A stretch of 64,000 nucleotides of DNA from VAZQ01 sp045811525 (GTDB lineage: Bacteria > Pseudomonadota > Alphaproteobacteria > Rhizobiales > Xanthobacteraceae). Below, in pieces: positions 25,112 through 33,565 of this stretch. How positions within the stretch are numbered: the first letter of the stretch is position 1; every line of letters starts with the position of its first letter. The stretch is from positions 4,613 to 68,612 of the forward strand of contig JBJMTV010000040.1 in assembly GCA_045811525.1 (NCBI GenBank). The letters are read 5' to 3'. The position numbers were made by a program, and so were the translations under genes. Below the pieces are notes generated by a model. It did not search any database. It had not been told where the DNA came from and saw nothing but the letters and a program-made list of their open reading frames with translations.

Positions 25112-25795
25112 TCAGGGCTTGCCGCGCGAGACTCGCTCGATCTCGGCGCGGACCAGGCGCTCCACCAGACTGGGGAGATTGTCATCGAGCCAAGTCTTCA
25201 ACATCGGCCGAAGCATTTCCCGCACCAGGTCCTCGAGCGTGCGCGCGTTCTGAGCCAAAACGGTGTGCGCGAGGTTATTGAACGCGGAATCGACGGCCGC
25301 GCTGGTCGCCGCCGAGAGCAAGCTGCTGATATCGGGCGCCGCCGCTCGCGGCGGCTCGGGATTTGGAGGTGGTGCCGCTGCTGAAGCTGCAGGCGACCTC
25401 TCGTCCAGCACCACGTCACGCTCGTGCTTGGCGCCGCCAGAGCGCTCCCGTTCAGGATCTCGCGCCGCCATCTCCTCAGTAAGATCGAGAATTCCCGGGG
25501 CCGGTTCAGCAGCCGCAGCCCCCGCAGCGGGCGCCGGCGGGCGCGTCACCTGCAATTGCGCCAGCATGAAATCGAGATCCTCGTCATCCAGCGATGAGTC
25601 CGGCGCCGGGAATGGTGTCACCACCGCCCCAGCCTCAGGCCGGGACGGAACCGGTTCGAGAGGCCGCTGCGAGCTGCCGGGTATGACGCCCTCTGTTGGC
25701 TGCGGCTTCATCGTATCGTCATCTGAGATGATGCGACGGATGGACGCCAGAATTTCCTCCATCGAGGGCTCTTGACCCTTGGCAGGCTGTGTCAT
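25112..25795 (-). CDS. popZ: PopZ-family polar organising protein (DUF2497)
   Basis: This 227-residue protein has the two PopZ ends: 'EPSMEEILASIRRIISDDD' at residues 9-27 and 'LEDLVREMLRPMLKTWLDDNLPSLVERLVRAEIERV' at the C-terminus. Between them is a long Pro/Ala/Glu-rich, probably disordered region (about 30-165). In Caulobacter, PopZ forms a polar condensate that anchors ParB and the chromosome origin. Gene order pcm-tolC-popZ-valS is common in this bacterial group, which supports the call. The start at 25795 replaces a 28-codon upstream extension without family support. Confidence 0.85.
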   Translation of the reverse strand: MTQPAKGQEPSMEEILASIRRIISDDDTMKPQPTEGVIPGSSQRPLEPVPSRPEAGAVVTPFPAPDSSLDDEDLDFMLAQLQVTRPPAPAAGAAAAEPAPGILDLTEEMAARDPERERSGGAKHERDVVLDERSPAASAAAPPPNPEPPRAAAPDISSLLSAATSAAVDSAFNNLAHTVLAQNARTLEDLVREMLRPMLKTWLDDNLPSLVERLVRAEIERVSRGKP

Positions 25796-25904
25796 TGCCG
25801 CATCCCCACCCGGACTGCCGCAGTGTCCGAGCCAGCTTGTGCCCACGCGCACGCGCCGGTGCGCAAGGGCACCGAGCATACCGATTCATAATGCCTAACG
25901 TGGC

Positions 25905-25959
25905 GGTTCAGAAGTCCGCATCATTCTTGCCGCAAGCTCATTATGCGGAGTTCTGAACC
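25905..25959. repeat. Palindromic repeat (17-bp arms)
   Basis: Arms GGTTCAGAAGTCCGCAT (25905-25921) and ATGCGGAGTTCTGAACC (25943-25959) pair with one mismatch around a 21-base loop. It lies in the 320-base space between popZ and tolC and would form a strong RNA hairpin. No T-run follows, so a classical terminator is less likely than an interspersed palindromic element or an mRNA-stabilising hairpin. Confidence 0.6.
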
Positions 25960-25985
25960 AAGCCACACCAGACTTATCGTTTCCT

Positions 25986-26057
25986 AGTGTCCTTCGATTC
26001 GGAAGCTCGACAACTTCGGTGCCGCAACAATCATGCGAGCTTCGGAATCGGGACACT
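25986..26057. repeat. Second palindromic repeat, imperfect
   Basis: AGTGTCC followed by TTCGATTCGGAAGCTCG (25986-26009) pairs with CGAGCTTCGGAATCGGGACACT (26036-26057), with one 2-base bulge and one mismatch. It begins 26 bases after the first palindrome and shares a T-C-x-G-A-A-G-x-x-C-G core with it. Together the two elements fill most of the popZ-tolC gap; the rest of that gap shows nothing else. Confidence 0.55.
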
Positions 26058-26115
26058 ACGTGACGAGTATCACATGTGAACGCTCACCCGCAAAGAACCG
26101 GCTGAACGCTGTCTC

Positions 26116-27642
26116 TTACCTGCCGTCCGGGATGCGCACCCCCATCCAGGCATCGCGCACCTGCTGGTAATGCACCATCGGCTCGTAGACCTCGATGCGC
26201 AAGCCGAGGATTTGCGGCGAAAGGCTGCCAACTGCGGCAAGTACAGTATACGACGCGACAATACGGTCACGCTGCGCTGTCACGAGCGCGACCCGCGCAT
26301 TCACGAGATCCTGCTGCGCATTGAGGACGTCTAGGGTCGTACGCTGCCCGACGCGCGCTTCCTCGCGCACGCCGTTGAGGGCCACCTCGGCGGCAGTCAC
26401 CTGCGCCTGGGTGGCAATCACCTGCGCCTTGGCGGCATCGAGCTGGCCCCAGGCCTGGGTGATGGTCGATTGCACCAGATCGCGCGCATTGTCGAGATCG
26501 AGGCGCCGCTGTCCGAGCGTCTCCTTCGACTGGCGAATGGCAGCATATTCGGCGCCCCCTTGATAGATGGGCACGGTGTACTGGGCTCCGACCGAGGCCG
26601 ACAGGGACTCGATCACCGCCAGACTGTTGGTCGAGCCGAAGCTCTTTTGCGCCTGCGCGACCGCCGTCAAGGTGGGCGCGAGCGCTCCTTCAGCAACCTT
26701 CACCTGCAGCACTGCAATGTCGACGTTGTACATTGCGGTGGTGATGGTCGGGTGCTCGCTGCGCCCGCGGCCGATCGCAGCGTCGAGGGTGCGCGGGGAG
26801 AAACGGTCGACCGGGCTCGCCGGAGCGAGACGCGGTGGCGGATCGACGCCGATCACCTGCCGATAGTTCGCGCGTGCGGTAGTGTAGTTCGATTCGGCTT
26901 GCGAGAGTTGCGAGCGCCCGCTGGCCAGCCGGGACTCCGCCTGTGCCACATCGGTGCGCGTCACCTCCCCCGCGGCGAACCGATCGCGCGTCTGGCGCAG
27001 CGTGACCTCGAGCACATTCACGTTGCTGCGCTGCAGCTCGACGATAGCGGCGGTCTGCAGCAGATTCATGTAGGCGGTCGCAGCATTGAGCAGCACGGTC
27101 TGCTCGCCGCTGCGCAACGTCTCGCGGGCGGCGAAGACCTGTCCCTCGGCCTGGCGCGTCCGATTTGCGGTCTGAAATCCGTTCAGCAGTGTCTGGGTGA
27201 AGGTACCGCCGAAGGTGCTGACAGCCTCGTTGCCAGAGTTGCGGGTGTAGGTCGGGAACGGCGCTATGGCGGTGGGCGGGGAGGTTGTCACGCGGCCGAG
27301 CGGCGGGCTGCGGGTGAGTGTGTCCAGGTACTGCTCGGTAAGGCTCGCGTTGGCGCTCACTCGCGGACGGTAACCCGAGAGCGCGGTGGGAACGTTCTCA
27401 TCGACGGCGCGTGTCGCGGCACGTTGTGCGTTGAGCGCCGGATTGTTCTGATACGCCTGGATCAGCGCCCCTTCAATGGTCCCGGCGCCGGCGCCGCCGA
27501 TCAGTCGCGCGGCATTGATGCCGAGCTCCGCCGCGTCGGCGACGAGCGACGTGGTGACGAGCGGCATGAGCGCGCCCAACGCAAGCGCGCCCGCAGCCGT
27601 ACCGCACGCTACTGCTCGCCGCCATCGAGCGTCACGCCACAT
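26116..27642 (-). CDS. tolC: TolC-family outer-membrane channel protein
   Basis: This 508-residue type I secretion/efflux outer-membrane channel has a signal peptide ('AVACGTAAGALALGALMPLVTTSLVADAAE', about 10-39) and two repeated halves of long helices and beta strands. Visible motifs: 'ALIQAYQNNPALNAQRAATRAVDE' (first repeat), 'LLNAATAYMNLLQTAAIVELQRSNV', 'AEGALAPTLTAVAQ', 'SVGAQYTVPIYQGGAEYAAIRQ', 'LNAQQDLVNARVALVTAQRD'. The ATG at 27642 follows GGTGGGA by about 7 bases; a GTG four codons upstream is less likely. It probably serves both RND pumps in the window, as neither has its own channel gene. Confidence 0.92.
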   Translation of the reverse strand: MWRDARWRRAVACGTAAGALALGALMPLVTTSLVADAAELGINAARLIGGAGAGTIEGALIQAYQNNPALNAQRAATRAVDENVPTALSGYRPRVSANASLTEQYLDTLTRSPPLGRVTTSPPTAIAPFPTYTRNSGNEAVSTFGGTFTQTLLNGFQTANRTRQAEGQVFAARETLRSGEQTVLLNAATAYMNLLQTAAIVELQRSNVNVLEVTLRQTRDRFAAGEVTRTDVAQAESRLASGRSQLSQAESNYTTARANYRQVIGVDPPPRLAPASPVDRFSPRTLDAAIGRGRSEHPTITTAMYNVDIAVLQVKVAEGALAPTLTAVAQAQKSFGSTNSLAVIESLSASVGAQYTVPIYQGGAEYAAIRQSKETLGQRRLDLDNARDLVQSTITQAWGQLDAAKAQVIATQAQVTAAEVALNGVREEARVGQRTTLDVLNAQQDLVNARVALVTAQRDRIVASYTVLAAVGSLSPQILGLRIEVYEPMVHYQQVRDAWMGVRIPDGR

Positions 27643-27839
27643 GAAACATCCCACCCCACGCGACCTGCTGAGCCGCGAGCACTGCGCCAGACTCCACTTG
27701 GACTCTGGTCAGCAAACATAACCATAGTCGGGGCCGATTGCGGCGTAGAACCGGTGCAGCAAAGGCGTTTGCACAGAAACGTGCCGCTTGATGTTTTCCG
27801 GTCACACCGCGACCGCACACAGCAGCACAAGCCACACAA

Positions 27840-28508
27840 TTAAAAGACGAATTGTGGCTCGGCGGCGAAGCCAGGGAGCATTGGCGCGGGCGCATCGAAA
27901 AACGACCGCCCACTGAGATCGCTGCGGATGCAGTGGTAAAGCATTCCGCGGGTCAAGGGCGAGCGCCCGAGCATGGTGGCAAGCCGCCCGCCTTCCTTGA
28001 CTTGCCTGCGCAGCGCCTCGGGGACGAACTCGACGGCGCCGTTGATGAGGATCACGTCGTAGGGAGCCTGCGCCGGAAGTCCTTCGGTCAGCGGGCCAGT
28101 GGCCACCGTAACGTTACGGACATTGCACGCCGCCAAGTTGGTCTTTGCCTGAAGCGCGAGCTCCGCGTTGTCCTCGAGCGCGACAACGCTGCCGGCGAGT
28201 CGACCCAACAGGGCAGACGCATAGCCGGTCGCGCAGCCCACATCCAGCACGTGGTCCTGCGGACCTATGGCGAGGGCCTGCACGAGCTTGGCGAGGACCA
28301 TAGGTCGCAACAGCCGTCGTTTGGCGGCTTCACCTGCGGCAGCGAGGGGAACGTCGCCGTCAAGATAGGCAAGCTCCGCATGTGCCTGCGGAACAAAACG
28401 CTCGCGCGGGAGCTCCAACATCACGCCGACGATGCGCAGGTCGGTGACGTCACAGGTGCGGATCTGGCTGTCGACCATCGTCCGGCGCGCCGCGGCATAG
28501 TCGATCAT
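27840..28508 (-). CDS. pcm: Protein-L-isoaspartate O-methyltransferase
   Basis: This 222-residue SAM-dependent enzyme methylates damaged (iso)aspartate residues so they can be repaired. 'MVDSQIRTCDVTDLRIVGVMLELPRERFVP' opens the protein. 'GPQDHVLDVGCATGYASALLGRLAG' (near 78-102) is the SAM-binding motif I and 'APYDVILINGAVEFVP' is motif II. The protein ends shortly after 'EGGRLATMLG'. The family's TGSGY-type catalytic stretch is here 'CATGYA'. The start at 28508 has AAGG 9 bases upstream; a start 3 codons earlier is too close to it. It sits upstream of tolC in the conserved order. Confidence 0.88.
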   Translation of the reverse strand: MIDYAAARRTMVDSQIRTCDVTDLRIVGVMLELPRERFVPQAHAELAYLDGDVPLAAAGEAAKRRLLRPMVLAKLVQALAIGPQDHVLDVGCATGYASALLGRLAGSVVALEDNAELALQAKTNLAACNVRNVTVATGPLTEGLPAQAPYDVILINGAVEFVPEALRRQVKEGGRLATMLGRSPLTRGMLYHCIRSDLSGRSFFDAPAPMLPGFAAEPQFVF

Positions 28509-28726
28509 CAATCGCATCCTTGCAGCTCGGGACGACTTTGTTTGTTTAGCGGCAAGCAGCGGAGCCCGGCAAGAACGACAGCGCCGCGGCCGGCCAGGGC
28601 TGCGACATCAATGATAACTGGCGCGCCCACAGAATAATGGCTCGGTGCTTTGCTCGCAGAGACGGCCGCCCGCCTCAATGAAGGCCCGTCTCCGGCGGCG
28701 AACGTCACGCCGACACCCCTGTTTAC

Positions 28727-29710
28727 CTACTGCGCGTCCATGCCGAGCTCTTGCACCAGAGAGCGCCACCGCTCCTGCTCGGAGCGAATGAAGACGGCCG
28801 TCGATTCAGGCGAGCCGGCGTCGCTGACCCCCAGCCCTAGCGCCAAAGCGCGCTGGCGGATCTCAGTCGACTTGAATGCCGCATCGATGTCGCGGTTGAA
28901 TCGCTGCGAAATTGATGCAGGCGTCCCGGCCGGCGCCACCACAACGAACCAACCGTCGATTCGGAAACCAGGGAGCGTTTCGGCAATGGTCGGAAGCTCT
29001 TCCAGCCCGGGAAAGCGGCGATCAGAGCTGATCGCGATCCAGCGCAGCTTTCCTGATTTCACAGCCCCTGCTACCGGGGGCACCGATCCGACCATCAGCT
29101 GCGTGGTTCCCGCCATTGTGTCCTGCGCCATCTGTGGACTTGATCGGTAGGGTACCTCCACCATGCCGATCTGGCCGCGCTTGTTGAGGAGCCTGCCGGC
29201 GGCCACGCCGAATCCGCTGGTGGCATCGACGGCGTAGGAAAGCTTGCCAGGATTGGACTGGCCGTACGCGATCAGTTCCGGAACGGTTTTGATCGGCAGA
29301 TCGGGATTTACGGTCACCACCATCGGACCCCGATCGCACACCATCGCGACTGCAGCAAAATCCTTGGTGGGATCGTACGGCAGCGACTTGAAGAGATACA
29401 TGTTGGAAGAGAGCAGCGAGGCGGGCGCCAATAGAAACGTGTAGCCGTCCGGTTCGGCGCGTGCGGTCGTCTGGGCACCAAGAAAGCCCGACGCGCCCGG
29501 CATGTTTTCGACGTAAACCGGCTGTCCGAGGCTTTGCCCCACCGCGCTCGTGAGCATCCGCGCCATGATGTCGACAGCGTGACCCGGCCCGGTCGGAACA
29601 ATCAGCCTGACTGGGCGGGCGGGCCAAGTCTCAGCCGAAGCTTCGGCGGCAAGTACGAGCAGGGCAGCGATACAGAGGGCAGCGAGAATGCGCGATATAA
29701 GTCGTGCCAT
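28727..29710 (-). CDS. Bug-family (TctC) solute-binding protein
   Basis: This 327-residue periplasmic binding protein of the tripartite tricarboxylate transporter type has a signal peptide ('ISRILAALCIAALLVLAAEASA'). Next come 'WPARPVRLIVPTGPGHAVDIMARMLTSAVGQSLGQPVYVENMPGASGFLGAQ' (about 29-80) with the Bug ligand loop and 'EPDGYTFLLA'. No tctA or tctB membrane genes are present here, which is common for this expanded family. It lies 11 bases downstream of the monooxygenase-like gene and divergent from the dioxygenase genes, so it may bind the aromatic substrate or a product (inference). Confidence 0.85.
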   Translation of the reverse strand: MARLISRILAALCIAALLVLAAEASAETWPARPVRLIVPTGPGHAVDIMARMLTSAVGQSLGQPVYVENMPGASGFLGAQTTARAEPDGYTFLLAPASLLSSNMYLFKSLPYDPTKDFAAVAMVCDRGPMVVTVNPDLPIKTVPELIAYGQSNPGKLSYAVDATSGFGVAAGRLLNKRGQIGMVEVPYRSSPQMAQDTMAGTTQLMVGSVPPVAGAVKSGKLRWIAISSDRRFPGLEELPTIAETLPGFRIDGWFVVVAPAGTPASISQRFNRDIDAAFKSTEIRQRALALGLGVSDAGSPESTAVFIRSEQERWRSLVQELGMDAQ

Positions 29711-29721
29711 GCCGTGAAGCA

Positions 29722-30069
29722 CTACGCCGCGGCCGCGCGGGTGACTGCCGGCACCGGGGGCTCGGTATAGATCACCTCTCCGCCCGGATTTTGCGTGACC
29801 GCGAAGGTCGTGAAATACTCGATCTCGGGATAGGTGCCGTAGCGCGCAAGGATGCCTTCAAGCCACGGACCTTGATAAAACGCCTTGGCGTCCGCCAGTG
29901 ACTCCCATTGGTAGACACCCCCGGCAGTGCCATTCTCGCTCCAGATGAATTGCTTACGGACGAGTCCCTTCTGTCCGGCGAAGCCCGGCGCAATCTTGTG
30001 AAAGTGCGAGAGGCACTCGTTGCGGCCGATGCTCGCTGGAAGCTTGTAGCGTACAATAGCGGTGATCAC
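29722..30069 (-). CDS. Small monooxygenase-like (ABM/YdhR-type) protein
   Basis: This 115-residue protein has a ferredoxin-like fold pattern: 'ITAIVRYKLP' (strand 1), a helix 'RNECLSHFHKIAPGFAGQKGL', 'VRKQFIWSENGTAGGVYQWESLADAKAFY' and 'IEYFTTFAV'. This matches antibiotic-biosynthesis-monooxygenase/YdhR-like proteins, which oxidise quinols without metal or cofactor, or act as binding subunits. A GGAGGAG Shine-Dalgarno sequence lies 6 bases before a GTG start, so GTG 30069 was chosen. It is the first gene of a pair with the Bug protein, divergent from the ring-hydroxylating dioxygenase. Confidence 0.6.
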   Translation of the reverse strand: MITAIVRYKLPASIGRNECLSHFHKIAPGFAGQKGLVRKQFIWSENGTAGGVYQWESLADAKAFYQGPWLEGILARYGTYPEIEYFTTFAVTQNPGGEVIYTEPPVPAVTRAAAA

Positions 30070-30341
30070 GGGTTCTCCTCCCATATGGCTGCTGGTCTGA
30101 CGCGGTGACATGACCGGGTCGGGATGCTCAATGCCTCGTCAATTGTTAGCACGCCGCGGCGCAACAGCTCAAATGGCTGGGAATAGAACCAAGTTTAGAA
30201 GTGATCCGGATGCAGCCGCCAGTCAGAACATGGTGACGCGCCCTCGGCAGCGAACGGAAAATAGTTGCGCCGCGCGCTCATTGTTTACAGCAGTGTTTTC
30301 GTCGATAGTTCAGCCGAACAATCGCATGCGGAGATCGAGTG

Positions 30342-30839
30342 ATGCTTGCACCGCGTTCCGATGTCGCCCTCGACGAGGCGGAAAGACTGATCTATTTGGA
30401 GGGCGAGTTGCTTGATGACTGGCGGCTGGATGACTGGCTCAAGCTCTACACTGACGACATGACCTATCTCGTGCCCACTCCGGGTATGCCGATCGACTGC
30501 TCGCCCGAAACCAGCCTGTTCCTGATCAACGATGATCGATTTCGGATGGAGAGCCGGGTCAAACGCCTGAAAAAGAAGACGGCACATTCGGAATATCCGC
30601 ATTCAACCACAGTGCACATGTTCTCGAACCTGCGCATTGCCGCCCAGGACACGAACGGGACGCACGTGCACGGCGTCTTCAATGTCTCGCGCTATCGGGA
30701 CGGCATCACCGACGTGTTCCGCGGTCGTATGCGCTATCACCTCGTGAAGCAGGGCGACGACGTGCTCGTTCGCTACAAGCGCTGTGACCTTGGCATGGAC
30801 GAGCTCGTGCCGCAGGGGCGGCTCACCATTATCCTTTAG
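30342..30839 (+). CDS. Ring-hydroxylating dioxygenase, beta subunit
   Basis: This 165-residue SnoaL-fold small subunit of an aromatic-ring dioxygenase has 'EAERLIYLEGELLDDWRLDDWLKLYTDDMTYLVP' (12-45), the classical beta-subunit opening, and later 'HSTTVHMFSNLRI', 'VFNVSRYRDGITDVFRGRMRYHLVK' and a C-terminal 'GRLTIIL'. The subunit is structural. The start at 30342 has GGAG 8 bases upstream; a GTG immediately before it is less likely. It precedes the alpha-subunit gene by 38 bases. The beta-before-alpha order is less common than alpha-before-beta. Confidence 0.85.
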   Translation: MLAPRSDVALDEAERLIYLEGELLDDWRLDDWLKLYTDDMTYLVPTPGMPIDCSPETSLFLINDDRFRMESRVKRLKKKTAHSEYPHSTTVHMFSNLRIAAQDTNGTHVHGVFNVSRYRDGITDVFRGRMRYHLVKQGDDVLVRYKRCDLGMDELVPQGRLTIIL

Positions 30840-30877
30840 CATTGGAGCAAGGTGCTACAGCTCGGAGCAGGACCCCC

Positions 30878-32242
30878 ATGGACCAACAGATCGCGGGCTC
30901 CCTTGAAGTGAAGATGGACAAGGCGGCGGGCACCTTTCTCGTGTCTCGCCGCGTCTTCACGGACCAGAACATCCTGGAACTGGAGCATGCCAAAATATTC
31001 GAGCACTGCTGGCTGTATTTCGGGCATGACAGCGAGCTGGGGGAGCCCGGCTCGTTCCTCACCCGGACGGTCGCCGGTCGCGATTTCATCTTCAATCGCG
31101 ACAGCCGCGGCCAGGTGCATGTCTTCTACAATCTCTGCACGCATCGTGGCGGCCGGGTCTGCCGCGAGAAGTCAGGCAAAGCCAGCGTGTTTCAGTGTTT
31201 CTACCACGGCTGGGTGTTCGGCACCGACGGCGGGCTGCGCGGCATTCCGCAAGAAGGTGCCTATCCCGAGGGGTACAAGAATCCCAGCCGCGGCCTCGTC
31301 GCGGTGCCCCGGCTTGAGCAGTATCGTGGCTTCTGGTTCATCAATCTGGATGCGAACGCGATGACGCTCTCCGACTACCTCGCTGGCGCGAAGGAGTATC
31401 TCGACGATATTGTCGACCAGTCCGAAATAGCCATGAGCATCGTGCCGGGCGGACAGAACTTCCAGGTCGATGCCAACTGGAAGCTGTGGCATGAGAACGG
31501 CATGGATCCATTCCATGTGCACAGCGTGCATTCGACATATTTCGAGTACTCGGCTGACGTAACCAAAGCCGGGAAAGACCGTGCCAATGCGCAAGGAGTG
31601 TCGACTGCGGAGTTCGATTCCAAAGCGAGCGCCGAGGTCATGATGAAGGGGCGCTATAACGCGCTGATGCAGACCAAGACCAAGTTCGAATTCGACCTCG
31701 GCAACGGCCACATGGCCTACAACTATCCGTCCATGCATGGCCGGCCCTTTGCACAGTGGCATCCGAGCTGGGATGTAAAATACAAACCGGAGCTGGAGCG
31801 GCTGTTCGAGCGCACCGTCGAGCGCGTCGGCGCCGAGCGCGCCAAGCGTATGGCGCAGTACGACCATCACATTCTGATATTCCCCAACCTCGCCATCGTC
31901 GACAATCACGGCATCATGATTCGAACCTATTTCTCCAAGCAGCCGGACCAGATGCTGGTGCAGAGCTGGACCATTGCTCCGCAAGAGGAGGCACCCGAGA
32001 TCCGGAAGCTGCGGCTCTACAGCTACATGGATTTCCTCGGGCCGGCCGGTTTTGGCACCCCCGATGACGTCGAAGCGATCGAGGCGGCGCAACGCGGCTA
32101 CAGGGGCGCGGAGGATTACGGTGGCGTGAACGATATTTCGGCTGGTGTAGCCCCTAAGGACCCGACCAATTTCCTCAAGCATGGGGACGAAGGCCGCATG
32201 CGCGTGTTCTGGACCAAGTGGCAAGAATACGTGTCGCGTTGA
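30878..32242 (+). CDS. Ring-hydroxylating dioxygenase, alpha (Rieske) subunit
   Basis: This 454-residue oxygenase subunit places two oxygen atoms on an aromatic ring. The Rieske 2Fe-2S ligands are in 'NLCTHRGG' (near 87-94) and 'FQCFYHGW' (near 108-115). The catalytic-domain iron site is in 'HENGMDPFHVHSVH' (near 206-219), with two His and an upstream Asp that bridges to the Rieske centre. Benzoate/toluate-type and other families share this pattern, so the substrate is not assigned. A GGAGCAGG Shine-Dalgarno sequence precedes the ATG. No reductase or ferredoxin gene is adjacent, so electrons must come from elsewhere. Confidence 0.9.
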   Translation: MDQQIAGSLEVKMDKAAGTFLVSRRVFTDQNILELEHAKIFEHCWLYFGHDSELGEPGSFLTRTVAGRDFIFNRDSRGQVHVFYNLCTHRGGRVCREKSGKASVFQCFYHGWVFGTDGGLRGIPQEGAYPEGYKNPSRGLVAVPRLEQYRGFWFINLDANAMTLSDYLAGAKEYLDDIVDQSEIAMSIVPGGQNFQVDANWKLWHENGMDPFHVHSVHSTYFEYSADVTKAGKDRANAQGVSTAEFDSKASAEVMMKGRYNALMQTKTKFEFDLGNGHMAYNYPSMHGRPFAQWHPSWDVKYKPELERLFERTVERVGAERAKRMAQYDHHILIFPNLAIVDNHGIMIRTYFSKQPDQMLVQSWTIAPQEEAPEIRKLRLYSYMDFLGPAGFGTPDDVEAIEAAQRGYRGAEDYGGVNDISAGVAPKDPTNFLKHGDEGRMRVFWTKWQEYVSR

Positions 32243-32346
32243 GCCACACGTCAGTAGGCTTCGGCATCCTACATTCTCAGTGAGACTTGCCAGACGACGT
32301 AACGATTGCGTAAGCCCTTGAACGGGATTAGGTAGTGGCTCTCAAG

Positions 32347-32420
32347 GGCCACGTGGCGGAGTGGTTACGCAACGGTCTGCAAAACCGTGTACTCCGGTTC
32401 AATTCCGGACGTGGCCTCCA
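32347..32420 (+). tRNA. tRNA-Cys (GCA)
   Basis: A full 74-base cloverleaf is present. Acceptor GGCCACG pairs with CGTGGCC, discriminator T, CCA is encoded. The anticodon loop CTGCAAA has anticodon GCA. The T-arm is TCCGG/CCGGA with loop TTCAATT. Confidence 0.95.
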
Positions 32421-32500
32421 CTCCCGGTCGGTGCCGGTCTGAATTCCCGCTTTGCAGGGGGCATGCTCTTTGTTATAGCCGGACGCGCGCTTGCGCATGC

Positions 32501-32575
32501 TCCCCGGTAGCTCAGCGGTAGAGCAACCGGCTGTTAACCGGTTGGTCGATGGTTCGAATCCGTCCCGGGGAGCCA
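32501..32575 (+). tRNA. tRNA-Asn (GTT)
   Basis: A 75-base cloverleaf. Acceptor TCCCCGG pairs with CCGGGGA, discriminator G, CCA is encoded. The anticodon loop CTGTTAA has anticodon GTT, in a CCGG-rich stem. It follows tRNA-Cys by 80 bases on the same strand, so the two may be co-transcribed. Confidence 0.95.
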
Positions 32576-32598
32576 GCAACTTCAAAGCTTTAGAGTGA

Positions 32599-32694
32599 GT
32601 GACTGACCCTCGTCTGCCGGATCGTTCCCCTGTGGACATTCTGAAGCACAATCTGGTCGATCCGGCTGATCCTTACAAATGGGGAGCCGCTTAG
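32599..32694 (+). CDS. 31-residue micro-protein after tRNA-Asn
   Basis: The frame from a GTG at 32599 encodes 31 residues reading MTDPRLPDRSP, then VDILKHNLVDPADPYKWGAA. The protein is soluble, with a likely helix and a C-terminal Tyr-Lys-Trp-Gly. AGAGTGA just upstream could be a weak ribosome site. It ends in a TAG immediately followed by the GTG of the next small frame, so the two may be translated in sequence. No family is recognised. Confidence 0.4.
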   Translation: MTDPRLPDRSPVDILKHNLVDPADPYKWGAA

Positions 32695-32859
32695 GTGCGC
32701 TTCGTCGGCGCCATCTCCTTGGTCACCGGCGTAGCCGGTGCAACGATTCCAATCTTTCAGTGGGGCGAACCATGGGGTTACCTGCTCTCGTTCGCCCTCT
32801 GCATCATCGTCGGCGTCGCTCACAATTGGGTTCTTGCAAACGAGAAAATTTCAAAGTGA
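32695..32859 (+). CDS. 54-residue small membrane protein
   Basis: The frame starts with the GTG that directly follows the TAG of the preceding micro-ORF. It encodes 54 residues: 'RFVGAISLVTGVAGATIPIFQWG' (possible first helix), 'WGYLLSFALCIIVGVAHNWVLANEK' (clear second helix), ending Ser-Lys. Two short helices separated by a turn suggest an inner-membrane hairpin. No separate ribosome site is visible, so translational coupling is likely. No family is recognised. Confidence 0.5.
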   Translation: MRFVGAISLVTGVAGATIPIFQWGEPWGYLLSFALCIIVGVAHNWVLANEKISK

Positions 32860-32993
32860 GCAGAACTGACGCGACTTGGGGTCAGGCTAAAAGCGAGCGC
32901 CGGGGTTTTAAAAATGACCCCGGCGCGGTGTGCTGCAGATGCACCCCAGGGTCGACAGCCTTCAGGCGGTGCCGACCCGTCTTCGTCTCGTGG

Positions 32994-33395
32994 CTAGCTG
33001 TTCTTGCCAAACCCGTGCTCGAATACTTTGCCCATGCCGGCCTGCAGAGGTCCTGCGGCGTCGCTGGTAAGTTTTTGAGCCGACGCAGTGAGATGCTGAG
33101 CCTGCTCGGTAAAAGTTTCCCACTGCTTGCGCGCGTGGGTGACCGATAACTCCAAATACTCCGACGGAGATTGGGCACGTGCGAGCCGGCGGGCAAAGTC
33201 AAACGCGGCGTTCATGTTGTTCTGAGCCAGCTCAATGACTTGCAGATTGAATTCCACTGCACCGTTGGAGGCAGTCCGGTACGAGTCCTGCATTGCTTTG
33301 GCACCTTCCGTAGCGCCTGCTTTCGTCTTGTCGATTGTCTCCTTGGCGTATTCGCTTCCCTTCTGGGCGAAGTTACGCGCTGCGTTGTCGGCCAT
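32994..33395 (-). CDS. Phasin-family protein
   Basis: This 133-residue amphipathic-helix protein has 'GSEYAKETIDKTKAGATEGAKAMQDSYRTASNGAVEFNLQVIELAQNNMNAAFDFARRLARAQSPSEYLELSVTHARKQWETFTEQAQHLTASAQKLTSDAAGPL', the typical phasin pattern with heptad-like spacing. Phasins coat polyhydroxyalkanoate granules and affect their size. The ATG at 33395 has GGAG 8 bases upstream. A 105-residue upstream extension in the same frame is not plausible. No PHA synthase gene lies in the window. Confidence 0.85.
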   Translation of the reverse strand: MADNAARNFAQKGSEYAKETIDKTKAGATEGAKAMQDSYRTASNGAVEFNLQVIELAQNNMNAAFDFARRLARAQSPSEYLELSVTHARKQWETFTEQAQHLTASAQKLTSDAAGPLQAGMGKVFEHGFGKNS

Positions 33396-33565
33396 GGTCA
33401 AGTCTCCGTCGAGGTTGTGAGGAAAAGTTGTGTTGCGAGTGGCACTCGGTACATGCGTGGGTAAACGTGCACGGCGGCCTGGGCAAGGCTGCAAGCTGCC
33501 GTTTGTGGGGCGATGAAGATTTCGGGTGGACGTGCATCGAGAATAAGCGAGTTCTGAAGTTTGAA

